Counted from the first letter of the stretch, positions 1 through 11,939 are shown. The stretch: DNA of 64,000 nt from Chrysaora quinquecirrha (GCA_014526335.1 JACTAT010000047.1:147609-211608); one strand, 5' to 3'. Made by a program: numbers and translations. The notes: a model not told the origin generated them from the letters alone.

Positions 1-189
1 TTAAATAATATGTTAGCATCAGCACGATTCGTTTTGTCCCCTTTATTTTGCGCATCGGCGTCCTTGTAAAATTGGATCGATTCTTTTAGACGTACTAATT
101 ACTTCTGAAATATTGATGAATGATGAACAGAACATGTGATGACAAATATTCTAAAGAAGCTGAACGAAAGAGTTCAACGACAAAGTTAT

Positions 190-2532
190 TTAAATTGAAA
201 ATTCTTTCCTTCTATGCTTTAAAGAGGCGAAAACATCAAGTGCGAGACCATAGTCAATGGGTCTTTGTCGCTCAATTGAGATGATGGCCAAATCTGATGT
301 ACGTTGCTGATTCATTGTTGATCTTTGATAAGATTTGATTATCTTGAGCTTTGAGAAAGCAAGCTCTGCTTCTGCACTCGTAACTGGTGTGGTTAAGAAG
401 ACTTGGTACAGCTTATACAAGTTTGGAAAAACTTTACAGATTGGTGCAGAAATTTAAAAATATGTTTTGCGCTTTCACATTGGGATATTGTTTCTTTGAT
501 TTTAAAGACTCTTCTGCCTTTTTTCTTCTGAGCGATGCGCTTCTTCATAGAAATCTCTATCCCGTTACTCTCTGGTCTGAAACAATGAATACTCCCTGAG
601 TACATCTCCCTGAATATCACCAGAGCCATTTTCACCAAATTCTTGAAGGAGATTTTTAAGGCACTGTAGGTTCTCCTCTGGTTGTCGTTTTAGTAAAATT
701 TCTGGTGTTAAGCATTGAAAGGCCTTTATTAGACTCCGGTGACTACTAAAACTGTCAACCATTTGATGGTCTATCATATCCAGAGAATAGAAAAACACAT
801 CTGTTTTAAACAGCTGTTTTGGGTCAGCTGGTACTTCATCTGAAGACATTTCGTCGAAATTTCGCTTTCTTCTCTGAGGTCTCCTATCTTGAAATTCGGC
901 TTCAGCATCAGCCTTGCGAGCAAGTTCTTTTTGCCATCTCTAAAAATGCTTCAAGCTTTGTCTCATTGCGCATCACTCTTAAATTTTCAAGACATGCGTC
1001 GATTAGAAGATATGCTTCGCTGAGATCGATATCGTTTCCTTGAAGTGTCTTGTTCAAGATGTTTGTTGTATGAAGGATGTCATCGAAAAAAATCGTCATC
1101 AAAACAGACTCAAATTTTCTACAGAATGTAAGGAGCCCACTCGCTTTACTGACGGTATCTCTTTCAGTTTCTTCTTCTAACACACGTTCCAGCATTGCAA
1201 TGACAACGGGATAGTTTGCTTTGACTTCTTTTACAACTTGGCTATGCGACTCCCATCGAGTGTATGAATGACGCTTCAGCGTGCGTGCCTTTTCTGAACC
1301 AACCGCCTTCTGGACTTGCTGAAAACACTCGTGACGTTTAGGGCTAGCTTCAATGAACTTGTACAGTTCTTCTAAATTTGCGAAAAAGACTTTGATTTTC
1401 ACGTTACTTTGTAATGCTTGGACTAGTACGAGATTGAGAGCATGACAAGTACAATGTACGCTCTTTGCATAGGGGTTTATCTCGGAAACTCTTGCTTTCA
1501 GTCCCTTATATCGTCCCTGCATGTTGGCAGCTCCATCTGTTCCGACTCCTCTTATGTTATGGATGTCAAAACCATAAGATTCTAAGGCTACTTTTAGCAT
1601 TTCAAACAATGATTCGCCAGTTGTTGAGGCTGCATCTTTAAATAACAGAAATGTTTCGTATATGTCACCATATATGGCATATCTAAAAATGAGACTTACT
1701 TGCTCTTTCTTTGAAATGTCTGCAGTTTCATCGATAAGAATTGAATAAACTCCTGCTGCTTTTATTTCCTCTATTATCTCTCTTCGAAGAACTTCTGCAA
1801 GACTATAGATCATTTCATTCTGAGCAGCTGGGCTTAGATAGTTGGCATATCGAGGATTTTCCTTAAGCTGCTTTGTCAAGACCAGATCAAATTTTGCAAT
1901 TAATGATGCGAGTTCCTTGAAATTGCCCCTATTACTTGATGACTGACTTTCGTCGTGATCTCTGAAGGCGATATTTTGGCAAGCAAGGGTGCGAGATAGT
2001 TGCAGAAGAACAGTCAACGATTTTCGATTGTCTTCTATTTTCCTTTTCCGATTTAAGCTTGTAATCTTTGCATTTCTTGAAAGGCACTCCTTGATGTTTT
2101 CTCCAGATACAAATAGTGAATATTTGAAGGCTGCCAATAAATGAATATCAGTGTTTTCGTGCTCTCGAATTTTTTCAAGAGCTTTTTTCCAGTTGCAGAC
2201 GCCAACTTCAGTCCAGTTGTTTTCATAAAGAGGCGTTGTTTCAGGTATAAATAGAATGCACCAAAAGCAAAACATGCGCTTGCACCGTGGCGAGTAGATG
2301 AGCCAATCTCCCTTGTTTGCAGCGGTTTTTTCCTCATTTCTCTTGGTGTTATAATACCAATGTTCTTGGAACGATCTTCCTGGTCCATCGGTTGATTTTA
2401 GTTCGTGCTTTCGCGGCTGACAAGGCCCGAGGCGACATAGCTCATTTCGTAATTGCTCATCCCTTTTCAGGTCGCAGTATTCAAATAAAGCTGGTTGACT
2501 TTCGAATACATTTCCTCTCGTGAACTGCGGTC
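190..2532 (-). pseudogene. hAT transposase, ZMYM1-like (TTF zinc finger + DUF4371 + hAT dimerisation), frame-broken
   Basis: The main open frame runs from a likely splice acceptor (T-rich tract then AG, minus strand, ~2533) down to 908. Seen: a TTF-type zinc finger ending in a WLIYSPRCKRMFCFWC stretch near 2270-2310, then a transposase core with ILIDETADIS (first Asp), GVGTDGAANMQG (second Asp) and CHALNLVL. The C-terminal part continues in other frames: 565-930, then 502-564, then 445-500, then 190-440, ending in the hAT dimerisation segment with SAEAELAFSKLK (the Glu region). Breaks lie near 930 (T5 run at 928-932), at 565-567 (stop), 502-504 (stop and shift) and ~442. Family knowledge: RNase H-fold cut-and-paste transposase acting on DNA in the nucleus. 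The gene looks inactive in this assembly. No terminal repeats were recognised, so it could be a transposon copy or a decayed domesticated gene. Confidence 0.85.
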
Positions 2533-3160
2533 CTAAAAATGATAAAAAATATCATATCATATGAGCATATGAGAAATTCCACATTGTTTCAAAATAATGA
2601 GAATGCCAAGGAAACTACCTTGCTCAAGTATTCCCTTATAAAACCATGACTTGTTTTCTTCGTCTTTTGGGCAAGTTTTGCAATGAAGTATGTTGGAAAA
2701 TCGTGAAGTTTAATTATTTTAAATTTGAAAGAAAATGTTCTTATGAAAACTTTACATCTACGAACCATACCTACCATATATTTGGTTTTGGATATATCGA
2801 CCGAACATTATAACAATCCTTCAAATTATGTTAGAAAGATAATTTCATAATGAGGCATAGATTTGATTCAATGTATGTTCTCATTTTTTACTTTGTGGCT
2901 CCTCAAATCTCGAGAAAAAAGTCTGAAAGGAGGTCAATCAATTAATCACGTAGATTGGTACATACTGAAATCATTTTTGTATCGAAAAAACGAGAAGCAC
3001 AAACAAAACAAGAATCCTGCCCCTCTCCCCCCAATCATTCGTTGCCATTCTTCTCTCTAGCCCCTATACGATAATAATCTCAATGTAGTTTTTCTAGCCA
3101 TACATTTCTAAAAATCTGTCTTAAGGCAATGTGAATGAAAATATAAAATAATAAATTACC

Positions 3161-3386
3161 GATACTGGTGATTCTTCCTTTCCTTGCTTTTCCTTTGCAA
3201 CCGTTTGTTGACGTGAATCGTTATCTGACTTTTCCTCTGTAATTTTTTTCTGCTGAGCAGCTGGAGGTGGGAGTTTCTGTACCTGGATCTGGTTGGCTTT
3301 TTTTCTCGACATTGGTATCTTTGCCATCTTTCAGTGTAAAGTCGGATGATGTCGTAGAACGGGAGCTTTGTTTGCTTACCTTAATG
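3161..3386 (-). CDS. Candidate 5' exon upstream of the hAT-like gene
   Basis: On the minus strand an AAG acceptor-like site (~3387) is followed by a charged, Ser/Thr/Lys-rich reading frame. It shifts to a second open frame at a T7 run (plus-strand 3243-3249) and ends at a TCG|GTAATT donor at 3160/3159. The second frame contains KKITEEKSDNDSRQQ, a low-complexity composition common before the zinc finger in ZMYM-like hAT proteins. Its phase does not join directly to the acceptor at 2533, so an intervening exon or another break would be needed. Low-complexity composition makes this tentative. Confidence 0.3.
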
Positions 3387-3933
3387 AAAAAGTACAAATT
3401 AACTTATATAGCTTTTTGCATACCACCGGCGATTAATGAGATAATCTTACCTAAATAAGGGATTTTACGATTTCATGGCAATCTTGACAACCATGGACAA
3501 ATATCGTTATAAAGTTCTCTCTAATCTTCAGTTTGCATCATGGATTTCTCTCTTTCTGTCCATTTCCCCCTTTTCTCTCTGGTCCAGGGTCGCGATCGGT
3601 CGCGATAGCTACATGTGCATTTTTTCAAGTAGGCAAACAAGAAGCCTAAACCTCTAAGAAACTTTTCAAAAACAATTACTAGTAAAATGTGTTGTGTCAC
3701 AAAATGCCTTAAAATTAAGAAACCTTTACTTGTGGGCTTTAGCATAGCTAGATTTCTTTCATGCATTTTTTAAATTTTCACACAATGACGGACGCCAAAT
3801 TATGACATCACATCACATATATGTATGTAGCATACTGATTGCCATTGAGCATTTAGCATTTCGTTTACTTACATCAGCAGAACAAAAATCAAGGCTGTGT
3901 GTGTTGATGAAATAAGATAAAATTATTACAAAC

Positions 3934-4058
3934 CTCCAAAGGATTGGCAGGAGCTCCAGCAATCTTGAACCTGATACTCTTTCGCTCTTTTAATAAGTTT
4001 TTATGGTGTCGTTCGTCGGGAGTAGCTATAGAATGCAGGTCCACATCAAAGATATACC
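3934..4058 (-). CDS. Candidate short exon (RFKIAGAPANPLE), minus strand
   Basis: Minus strand: a CTACTTACAG acceptor at 4059-4061 precedes 125 nt with one clean open frame ending at a GAG|GTTTGT donor. The peptide includes DLHSIATPDERHHKNL and ends RFKIAGAPANPLE. I do not recognise the family. It could be the first coding exon of the gene whose later exons are the hAT-like ones, or belong to a different host gene. Both splice sites and codon continuity support it; nothing else does. Confidence 0.3.
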
Positions 4059-4257
4059 CTGTAAGTAGTGGGCCAACAACCTACGGCACTGCACTAGTAG
4101 TTGTAGGAAGGTAATATGTCACTGTGCACTAGCAACTGTGAAGTAGCAGCGTACAGGTCTGTGTAGGAGGTCGTAACGAAGCGACGCGTCCGACGATAGG
4201 TCTGTGGATATGTCATGCTCCCGACGGGTCACCTGCGACGTGGGACCTATATCATAG

Positions 4258-4585
4258 GTAGGTATATGTTGTAGGGATGCTACGACCTACGACCTACAAC
4301 CTACAGCATACCTATGTAGCTATGCTTTCTGGCGAACCTATAACCTACGACCTACAAGCTACAACCTGCAGCATACCTATGTACCTATGTTTTTCGGCCA
4401 ACCTACCACCTACGACCTACAAGCTACAACCTGCAGCATACCTATGTAGCTATGTTTTTCGGCCAACCTACCACCTACGACCTACAGCCTACAACCTACA
4501 GCATACCTAAGTACCTATGTTTTCCGGTGAACCGACGACCTACGACGTACAACCCAGAATCTACAGCATAACTATGTAGGTGTGT
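4258..4585. repeat. 65-bp tandem repeat, about five copies
   Basis: A unit with 'acctatgtagctatgt', 'ttcggccaacct' and several 'ctacgacctaca' runs recurs with exact 65-bp spacing (anchors at 4316, 4381, 4446, 4511, 4576). Within each unit are short CCTAC/CCTACGA sub-repeats. The open frame across it is a by-product of the repeat. Confidence 0.85.
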
Positions 4586-4589
4586 TATC

Positions 4590-5370
4590 TGTTGGGGGTA
4601 AAGCCTTTGTTTCCATCTTTTAATGAGCGGATAGTATTCGTTCAGGGGCAACAAGTGTCCTGCGATCTTTTGATAAACGGGGAATGCTTGTTAGGGTTAA
4701 AGGCTGTGTTTCCATCCTTTAATAAACGGGCAATATTGGTTGAGGGGTAACAAGTGTCTTGAAATCTTTTAATAAACGGGGAATGTTTGGTGGGAGTAAA
4801 GGCTTTGTTTCCATCCTTTAAAAAACGGGCAATATTCTGTGAGGGGTAACAAGTTGTGTTCCAATCCTTCGATAAACAGGGAAAGTCTGTTGGGGGTGGA
4901 CTCTGTTTCAATCCTTTAATAAACGGAAAATATTCGTTGAGGGGTAACAAGTGTCTTTCAATCTGTTGATAAGCGGGGAATACTTGTTAGGGGTAAAGGC
5001 TAAAGGCTGTGTTGCCATCCGTTAATAGACGGGCAATATTCGTTGAGGGGTGACAAGTGACTGGCAATCTTCTAATGAACTGGGACTGTTTGTTGGGAGT
5101 AAAGGCTTTGTTTCCACCCTTTCATAAACGGGCAATATTCCTTGAGGGGTAACAGTGTCTTTCAATCTATTAATAAACGGGGAAAGTTTGTTGGAAGTAC
5201 AGGCTTTGTTTCCATCCTTTAATAAACGGGCAATAGTCGTTGCAGGGCAATGGAATTTTTATCCATATTCTAATTAACGGGAAATGTTTTTTGGGGACAA
5301 GGCTTTGTTTCGATCCTTTAATAAATGGGCAATGTTCATTGAGGGATAACGACTGTCTTCACCATGATTC
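4590..5370. repeat. ~100-bp tandem repeat made of two related ~50-bp halves
   Basis: The pattern 'ggtaaaggctttgtttcc' + 'aataaacgggcaatattc' + 'gaggggtaacaagtgtc' + 'aataaacggggaatg' repeats about seven times with ~100-bp spacing (for example 4600, 4700, 4800). Each unit contains two 'aataaacggg' motifs, so it probably arose by divergence then amplification of a ~50-bp dimer. No coding content. Confidence 0.8.
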
Positions 5371-7517
5371 CACTAACTGAACAAGATAATATATAAGATT
5401 TACACACCACTAATAAAAGACCTGAAATTGCCACCTTAAATGAAACTGAGTGACCACCCTGCAGCTGACATTGGGACTTGATATTATAATGACAGGGTAA
5501 CCAAACCAACTCAAATATAGGCACTTCAAACATCACAACTGATTATTGACCTTTTAACGCCACCTACACTAGCAACAGATTATTGTCAATACACCACCAC
5601 TCTACACATATCATCACAGGAGCTTGAGTGAAAAAAAGAATTTTTTGCTGGGAGTTTATTCAATGTTTAGGCTTAAGCAAGGGTTATTTCAAAGTCCAGT
5701 AGTCCCAGTGCATTTTTGACAGAATAGCAGAGAGACAAAAGATAACCTATCTGTATTGTATAATCAAAATCAGCTGCTTGCCAAGAGTCAATGCCTGGTT
5801 ATTTGTTGAATTCATAGTACAACCTTAGATTTATTCCTCAGTCAGAGTTATCATTACTGAAATGAATCACTTAAACACGAAACTACCATTTAAGTGATCT
5901 CAGTTTGATGTAGCATTGCTCTGAGGAGTGATGTCTGGGACTCAGGGAATAAGCCTAGTAAAACTGATCTGCAGGAGCACTAGCTTTTTCAGTGTAATTA
6001 AAAGATACATTATAAGCAGAAACAAATTTATAAGGGCTTCGAGTTATTACCGAAGGAGGCACAGAAGTGACACATGTTGCAGATTATCTTCATTGACTAC
6101 ACATTCCTATAGGCAATAAAATGAAAATGGATGATATTTCTACAAATACGCACTTCATTTCCTTCATACAAGTGTCAACAACACTTTCACAGAGTCAAAA
6201 TATTTTATTTACCAATACAGTATATTTGGTTGACAGGATTTGCATATGCCATGGCACACAATAAGATACACCTTTTCATATCCCATGGAAGCATGCTGTC
6301 ACATCAAACAGACATCAAGCCATTCCAATCACTCCACTACTAAGATAAGATGAAGAACAATCCACCAAAGACCAACCTGTGAGAAACATAGGAAATACAA
6401 CTACAATTCCACAAATTCAAACACAAACTATATAGTGCTTGCATCAGGAACCCTTATTGATAAATCCTAACAACATTAAGACATACAGCAGCCAAAAACT
6501 TCATGCTTTCTTCTCAAATCTATAATTACATACTCAGGGTTTTCCTACCCCCTGGCAGGCAAAATGTATAAACATGGTCAAAGTGTAGCTTTCCGTGTGT
6601 GTTTGTGTTTATCAATGAAACTATTAATGTCCATGTGATTCTGAAACTGAGTCTGAATTTGGGTCCCAGGACATGAAAGTGATTCACTCAGGTACAGATG
6701 GGATTCATCAGACACTTGAAAAAAATAATGCTTTGAGTCCTACATACCTCAAAACCCCTAAAGCTTAACCCAGACCCCAATAAAAAATGCTTTCTGAGTT
6801 TTTATTGGCTTATCAATGTAACTAGTAAGCATTAACCTTAACATGTACGCACAAAAATGAGGCCCCGCCCACCCCCCTCACCCTACTAACACAAGCTTAT
6901 GGTATAGGCCTGTCCAAATGTCCCAAATAGTCACCACCAAGAGATTAGAATACAATAATGGCTTACCCTTCAAGCCTACTCTGTTACGATCGCGGACATG
7001 TCCGACCTGTCGGAAAATTACCAGCTTTGCAGAGACCAACCCAAAGAACGGCTAATGAGAAATGTGCTCACCTTGTTGGAACCACATCGGACAACGGACA
7101 AGAATTTCATGTTGAGCGTTGAAGAATTTGTACTCCCACATTTTCAATTTCCTGAAGTTGAAAATACCCTCAATCTGTAGCACTATACCTCCGCCATCCA
7201 TCTATCACGTATAAAATTCTCGTTTCCACCTCCATGGAGCAAAGAGGCTTCAACTGCGGGAACGCCTAAAAGCCTGCATCAAACATGGCGCTGGCCTATA
7301 CCATTGAGAAAACCAAGTCCAAACTTATCCTCACTACTGTTCAAGACAACGTAGCATCGTTCCAAGTTGACACACTTTCCTTGTCATTTACACCGCTGGT
7401 CTTTCACATCTCTTAGAAGCACACCTCTGTACACTGCAGCACGAAACAAGTCGACACTGAAGCCTCGTCCATTTCGTATGACCGCTGCGTCTCTTCAACT
7501 ACTCAAATCCTAACAAT
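5371..7517. other. No recognisable gene
   Basis: Only short unrelated open frames occur. I see no splice-supported coding segment, tandem array or inverted repeat of note. The last bases abut the left end of the ISL2EU element, whose AT duplication is at 7516-7517. Confidence 0.5.
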
Positions 7518-7908
7518 ACGCTACCAAACCGGAAACCGCACCTGATTGGCCAGCGCGTTTTCCCTTAGTTACTCGGTAGCAACCATCCAGACCGGCTTTA
7601 GTCTCAGTGAAGTTGCAGTGATTCTGAAGCGTTCGTCGTGATTTAAGGTGTTATTTCTGGCTTGCAGATTCAAATTTTACTCAAAATTGTTCACTTTTGT
7701 TGTCTTGAATCGTCATCATATCTATTTTGAAGTTTTAATTGTACATAGCGATCATTTTCTGGCCCGTTGCGTAAGTTTTGTATTGAACTCATTTAGGCCT
7801 AGCCTCAGTTTACAGTGTATATAGTGAAATCTTTTGTTCCCGCTTCTGTGTTTTAAATTCATTTTGGACACATCGTCTCGTTATTTCATTGGTTTAGTGT
7901 ATTTGAAG
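7518..7908 (+). repeat. ISL2EU left terminal inverted repeat
   Basis: About 391 bp, matching the reverse complement of 10810-11208 almost base for base up to a shared ATTTGAAG inner edge. The YqaJ gene starts 35 bp further in, so this repeat probably supplies its promoter and 5' leader. Confidence 0.92.
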
Positions 7909-7942
7909 TATTTCTATCATTTTTTTACCATACCTATCTATA

Positions 7943-9246
7943 ATGGCAAAAGAAATTATAACAATCTCAGGGATGATGGAGTTCTTCAAAGAAGATATTA
8001 ATAGTATTACAAAGGGTGAACTGAAATATAAGGCAGATTTTGTGTTGGACTTGAGACTGAGTGATCATGTGATAAAAGCCAAAGTAAGAGCATCCATGAA
8101 GGATAAAAGTTATTCAGTAATGCTTACAGTCAATGGTGATGGGGGAATTTCTAAAGGAGAATGTGAGTGCCCAAGGGGAAACTGGATTTGTAGCCACATG
8201 GCAGCAAGTGCCATCTATGTCAACAAAAAGGGAATGTCAAAAACAGATTTGCCAAATGCTTGGATTGCCAAACCTAAAAAAGCAGCAAAGCTGGATAGCA
8301 AAACATTTGGTGATTTTTTTCCAACCCCTAAGCCGGAATACAGGGCTACATCAAGACCCTTTTTGGACAAAGACAGAAAATTTGTGGCCAGACGATTATC
8401 AGAAATATCAGATGCTGGAATTGAATGTCCTCTTGGATGGATTGCAGGTCCAGAGGTACCCAAACCAGTGTTGAATCCTTTGGCACCCAGCTTAATTGAA
8501 GAAATGTTGGAAGACTTTTTTTAACAATAAGACTTTGTTTGTTGAAAAATGTAAGGTGTCTCCAGATCAGGTTGAATGGCTTGCAGCACAAACATCCGGA
8601 CAAAGAAAATCAGCACTATGGGGTCAATTTAGAAGACTGAGACTAACTGGCAGCAATTTTGGTGATGTCATAAAGGCATATGAAAGGAAAAGGGCTACAG
8701 ACAACCCAATAGCACCTTCACTTTTAAAGAAGTTAAGAGGGGAATATTCTCTTGGCACCAAGGATTCAATTATGTGGGGCCAAATGCACGAAGATGTTGC
8801 AATAAAAAAATACAAAGAGGAAACTGGAAATGCAGTGACACCCATAGGGCTTGTGCTGTTCTCTTGTGGATTTTGGGAAGCAGTCCAGATGGCATTATCA
8901 TTGAAAATGGTGAGAAGGGGTTTTAGAAGTAAAATGCCCATGGTCACACAGAAATGACAAAATTGATGATTTCATAGCAAGTGAGTTGAAGGGGAAGGAG
9001 GAGAGAAGTGACTTTTATCTTACTTCATCAAAGAATCTTAACCAAGGCCATGGCTATTGGCACCAGGTCCAAGCAGAAATGGTTGCTGTTGGAGTTTCAT
9101 GGGCACATTTTGTTGTTTGGACAACGGTTGATATGCTTATTGTAAGGGTTGAAAGAGATCCAGAATGGGAGAGCAGATATGTACCAATGTTAAAAATGTT
9201 TTATCTCGAAGAGCTATTGCCCACGTGTTATACAAAAGAATCATGA
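7943..9246 (+). CDS. ISL2EU protein: SWIM zinc finger + YqaJ-type nuclease, frameshifted
   Basis: The first part (7943-8524) carries a SWIM zinc finger, CECPRGNWICSH, at about residues 74-85. The second part (from ~8523) is a YqaJ/lambda-exonuclease-like fold: KSALWGQFRRLRLTGSNFG, GTKDSIMWGQMHE, then SPDGIIIENGEKG, GVLEVKCPW and GYWHQVQAEM, with the catalytic Asp/Glu/Lys pattern of the family. The frame changes at a T7 run (8516-8522), between 8871 and 8880 (T4/G3), and at G4T4 (8917-8924). Otherwise it is open to the TGA at 9244-9246. All three shifts are at homopolymers, so they may be assembly errors or early decay. Family knowledge: predicted DNA-end-processing partner of the transposase. 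Confidence 0.85.
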
Positions 9247-9286
9247 TAATGAACTTAATTGAAAAGTTTTATTGGTCAAAAATCTG

Positions 9287-10805
9287 TTATTTACTTCCTT
9301 CAGAGTTCTCTAAAGTGGCCACAGTCTCTTTGTAGTTTTGCAAAACCCCTGCAATGATTGGGGACTGCATATTAACAAGAACTGCACACACCTGCACAAT
9401 TTTGTCAACAAAAGGCCGTAATGGTGCATTGATATATTCTAAAATCTTATAATTTCTTAATCTCTCTATTGCTCTTTCGACATGAATCCTGCAGCCAGCA
9501 ATTTTTCTTGAAAAAACTGCTTCTTCTTTTGAAAATTTTGTTTTTCCGGAAAGAAAGGCAGGCAAATTTAAGAAAACATTCTTTGGCAAGAGGTCATGAA
9601 TGATAAATCCCTTGTCTGCAAGTATTAAGTCGCCAGCCTGAAAAAGCAAGATTATTGGAGTAAGTATGTTAGAAATATACAGAGACATATCAATTGGACA
9701 ATATATGTACATTAGAAAGGCTTACTTGGAGGTGAGATATCACTCCAGATTCACTTGTTACAACTTTGTCACTTGTGCTACCAGGGAATCCATGACTGAC
9801 AAACGTTATTGCTCCATTGGGTGCTACCCCAATCAGGTACTTGACAGACAAAAAATGCTTATAGTTGCTGTACGTAGCAGATGCAGCCACCAGATCTTTC
9901 CTTGGAACAGAAATCCTAAATTCTGTGCAGTCGATAATAATTCTGCAATTTGATATGTCTCCAAACGAACTGGGTAAACTACATTTGTTCTTTTCTTGGG
10001 AAGGGATTTGAGACATAATCCCAACAAAGAAAATTTCGTGAACTGCATGCAAGTAGGTCATTAAAATATTCTGAATTGTTGTCTGGCTGACTGAATACCT
10101 TCTTGAAAGATCAAAATATGGTAGATCAAGCCTAAGCCGCATTAAGAAGATCAGTAGCTGGTCTTCAGGGCTTATTGATTTCACTGGTTTCCCAGACCAA
10201 AAATTCAAGGGTGCAAATGTCTCAATTGTGTCAATCATCATTTTAAAAACTGGTTTTTCAATCCCAGTATAATTTTTGATATCAGTTTCACTCAAATTTT
10301 TGTACCTGAAACACATTTTTTCAGAAATTTCAACTTTTTTAAGCAGCTCTTCAACACTGTATTGTGCAGAAGAACGAGAATTATCAGCACTTGACGGCAT
10401 TTCATATTCTAAGAGTGGGCCCTCGGAAAGATCAGAATCTGGTGAAATTTCAGATGATGTCTCCTCAGTGGCACAAGAACGATTCCTATTCAGCACAGAA
10501 GTTGATCTCTTTCCTTGCTTCTCATCTTGTGTATTGCCTCTAACATTAACACTTGGAATTGCCTCTTTTCGTAATCGCCGTCGTTGGAACATGCTTGGCG
10601 TGTCTGAATTTGGGATGGTCATATCAGTGTCAAGAAAATGTCTTGAACATATACATGATGTAGATGAAGGAGAAAAATCTTCTCTTCTGACACGACAAAT
10701 CCAGGCATTCCGCAGTTTCTTGTCTTTCGGGTAAAGAAAAAAAGACAGTTCTGGGTTCTTTGAAGAAGATGCATAGCAGCCAAATACAGAGCAGTAGCTG
10801 GGCAT
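9287..10805 (-). CDS. ISL2EU transposase: THAP domain + HTH + DDE_Tnp_4
   Basis: Exon 1 is 10805-9726 and exon 2 is 9637-9287. The 88-bp intron has a GTAAG donor and TTTTTCAG acceptor and keeps frame exactly, giving about 476 residues. Order: N-terminal THAP zinc finger (CSVFGCYASS...CSRHFL), acidic/Ser-rich linker, helix-turn-helix (DLSRRYSVSQTTIQNIL), then the DDE core with IIIDCTEFRI (first Asp), GFPGSTSDK (second Asp region), LADKGF and HVERAIERLRNYK (Glu). AATAAA on the minus strand at 9268-9273 sits just after the stop. The frame is intact, unlike its partner gene. Family knowledge: cuts and rejoins the element ends, with THAP and HTH binding the TIR. Confidence 0.93.
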
Positions 10806-10809
10806 TTAT

Positions 10810-11208
10810 CTTCAAATACACTAAACCAATGAAATAACGAGACGATGTGTCCAAAATGAATTTAAAACATAGAAGCGGGAACAAAAGATTTCACTAGTCT
10901 ATATATACACTGTACACTGTAGGCTAGGCCTAAAAGAGTTCAATACAAAACTTACGCAACGGGCCAGAAAATGATCGCTATGTACAATTAAAACTTCAAA
11001 ATAGATATGATGACGATTCAAGACAACAAATGTGAACAATTCTGAGTAAAATTTGAATCTGCAAGCCAGAAATAACACCTTAAATCACGACGAACGCTTC
11101 AGAATCACTGCAACTTCACTGTGACTAAAGCCGGTCTGGATGGTTGCTACCGAGTAACTAAGGGAAAACGCGATGGCCAATCAGGTGCGGTTTCCGGTTT
11201 GGTAGCGT
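10810..11208 (-). repeat. ISL2EU right terminal inverted repeat
   Basis: Inverted partner of 7518-7908. It is slightly longer because of a small duplication around a 'cagtgtatata' segment. The transposase ATG lies 5 bp inside its inner edge, so it is the likely transposase promoter and leader. Confidence 0.92.
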
Positions 11209-11223
11209 ATAGGTGATTTTGCG

Positions 11224-11445
11224 CTAAGTATATATTGTCTTGCGCGGAACACCATTCTCATCGAACAAAGGCACATTGTTGATCCTTACAGTAAATGACC
11301 CTGTTGGCTGTAGGTAGCCTACAATGAATACTAGCATCTGGCCCTGTATTCTATAGGTAAGCCGTTCGTTGTGTCTTTTCCTGTGGTCATTATCGAAAGT
11401 ACGGCGGCACTCCAAGCATTCAATTTTTTTACGTTTCGGAGGCAT
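11224..11445 (-). CDS. Small zinc-finger-like ORF (MPPKRKKIECLEC...)
   Basis: A 73-residue frame with a basic start, then ECLECRRTFDNDHRKRH, a compact C-x2-C-x7-H-x3-H pattern. The frame closes 15 bp outside the right end of the ISL2EU element. Similar short C2H2-like starts occur as first exons of transposon-derived proteins, but I cannot identify the family. It may be a 5' exon of a gene whose remainder was displaced by the ISL2EU insertion, or a chance frame. Confidence 0.35.
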   Translation of the reverse strand: MPPKRKKIECLECRRTFDNDHRKRHNERLTYRIQGQMLVFIVGYLQPTGSFTVRINNVPLFDENGVPRKTIYT

Positions 11446-11939
11446 CTGACAGGCGAATAAGTCTTAAAGTTGACTGAAAACGAAAAGGCCTAAAACATCT
11501 CAATTTACAAACAGCAGAACTCACATGTGTAATCTTGTGTAATATGATACTTTAGTGATTTCTAAAATTTGTGGTTTATATTTTCCACCAAAATTATGAT
11601 TAATGTTTACATTACAAAGTGACTAAGGAAAGGAAAGGAGGGATAATAGAGTGGAAATTAACAATTTCTTTACCTGTACGCTCAGGACCCTAGAGCAACT
11701 GTAATCACTCGCTCACGTTGCTGAGTTGCTGCGCTGCATCTAGGGATTTTCTCGCTTTCAAATTTAAAAAAATTCTTGTGTAGCTACAATTCTTGTGGTT
11801 TCTTTGGTTCTCAAACAATGATTACCCCCAAAAACGTTAGACTTTAAAATTAGATTGCCTTCAGAATTGGTATCCAAAAATTTCCGACAAATGCTAAATT
11901 TTTCCGACAAAATCAAAGATGGGGTGGGGGCTTGCGCCC

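Larger units (their letters stand above)
7518..11208. mobile_element. Complete ISL2EU-type DNA transposon (3.69 kb)
   Basis: Both ends begin ACGCTACCAAACCGG as inverted repeats. The left arm is 7518-7908 and the right arm 10810-11208, nearly identical apart from a few small differences. The element is flanked by AT at 7516-7517 and AT at 11209-11210, a 2-bp target duplication. Two convergent genes fill the interior, each starting within about 35 bp of the inner edge of a TIR and ending 41 bp apart: a YqaJ-nuclease gene (plus) and a THAP + DDE transposase gene (minus). From family knowledge, ISL2EU elements pair a THAP-bearing IS5-like transposase with a YqaJ-like protein. Gene content and duplication length fit that better than Harbinger, which makes 3-bp duplications. 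Confidence 0.9.

Noticed and set aside
7518..11208. PIF/Harbinger assignment for the THAP-DDE element
   Set aside because: Flanks give a 2-bp AT duplication rather than 3-bp TWA, and the second gene is YqaJ-type rather than Myb-like.
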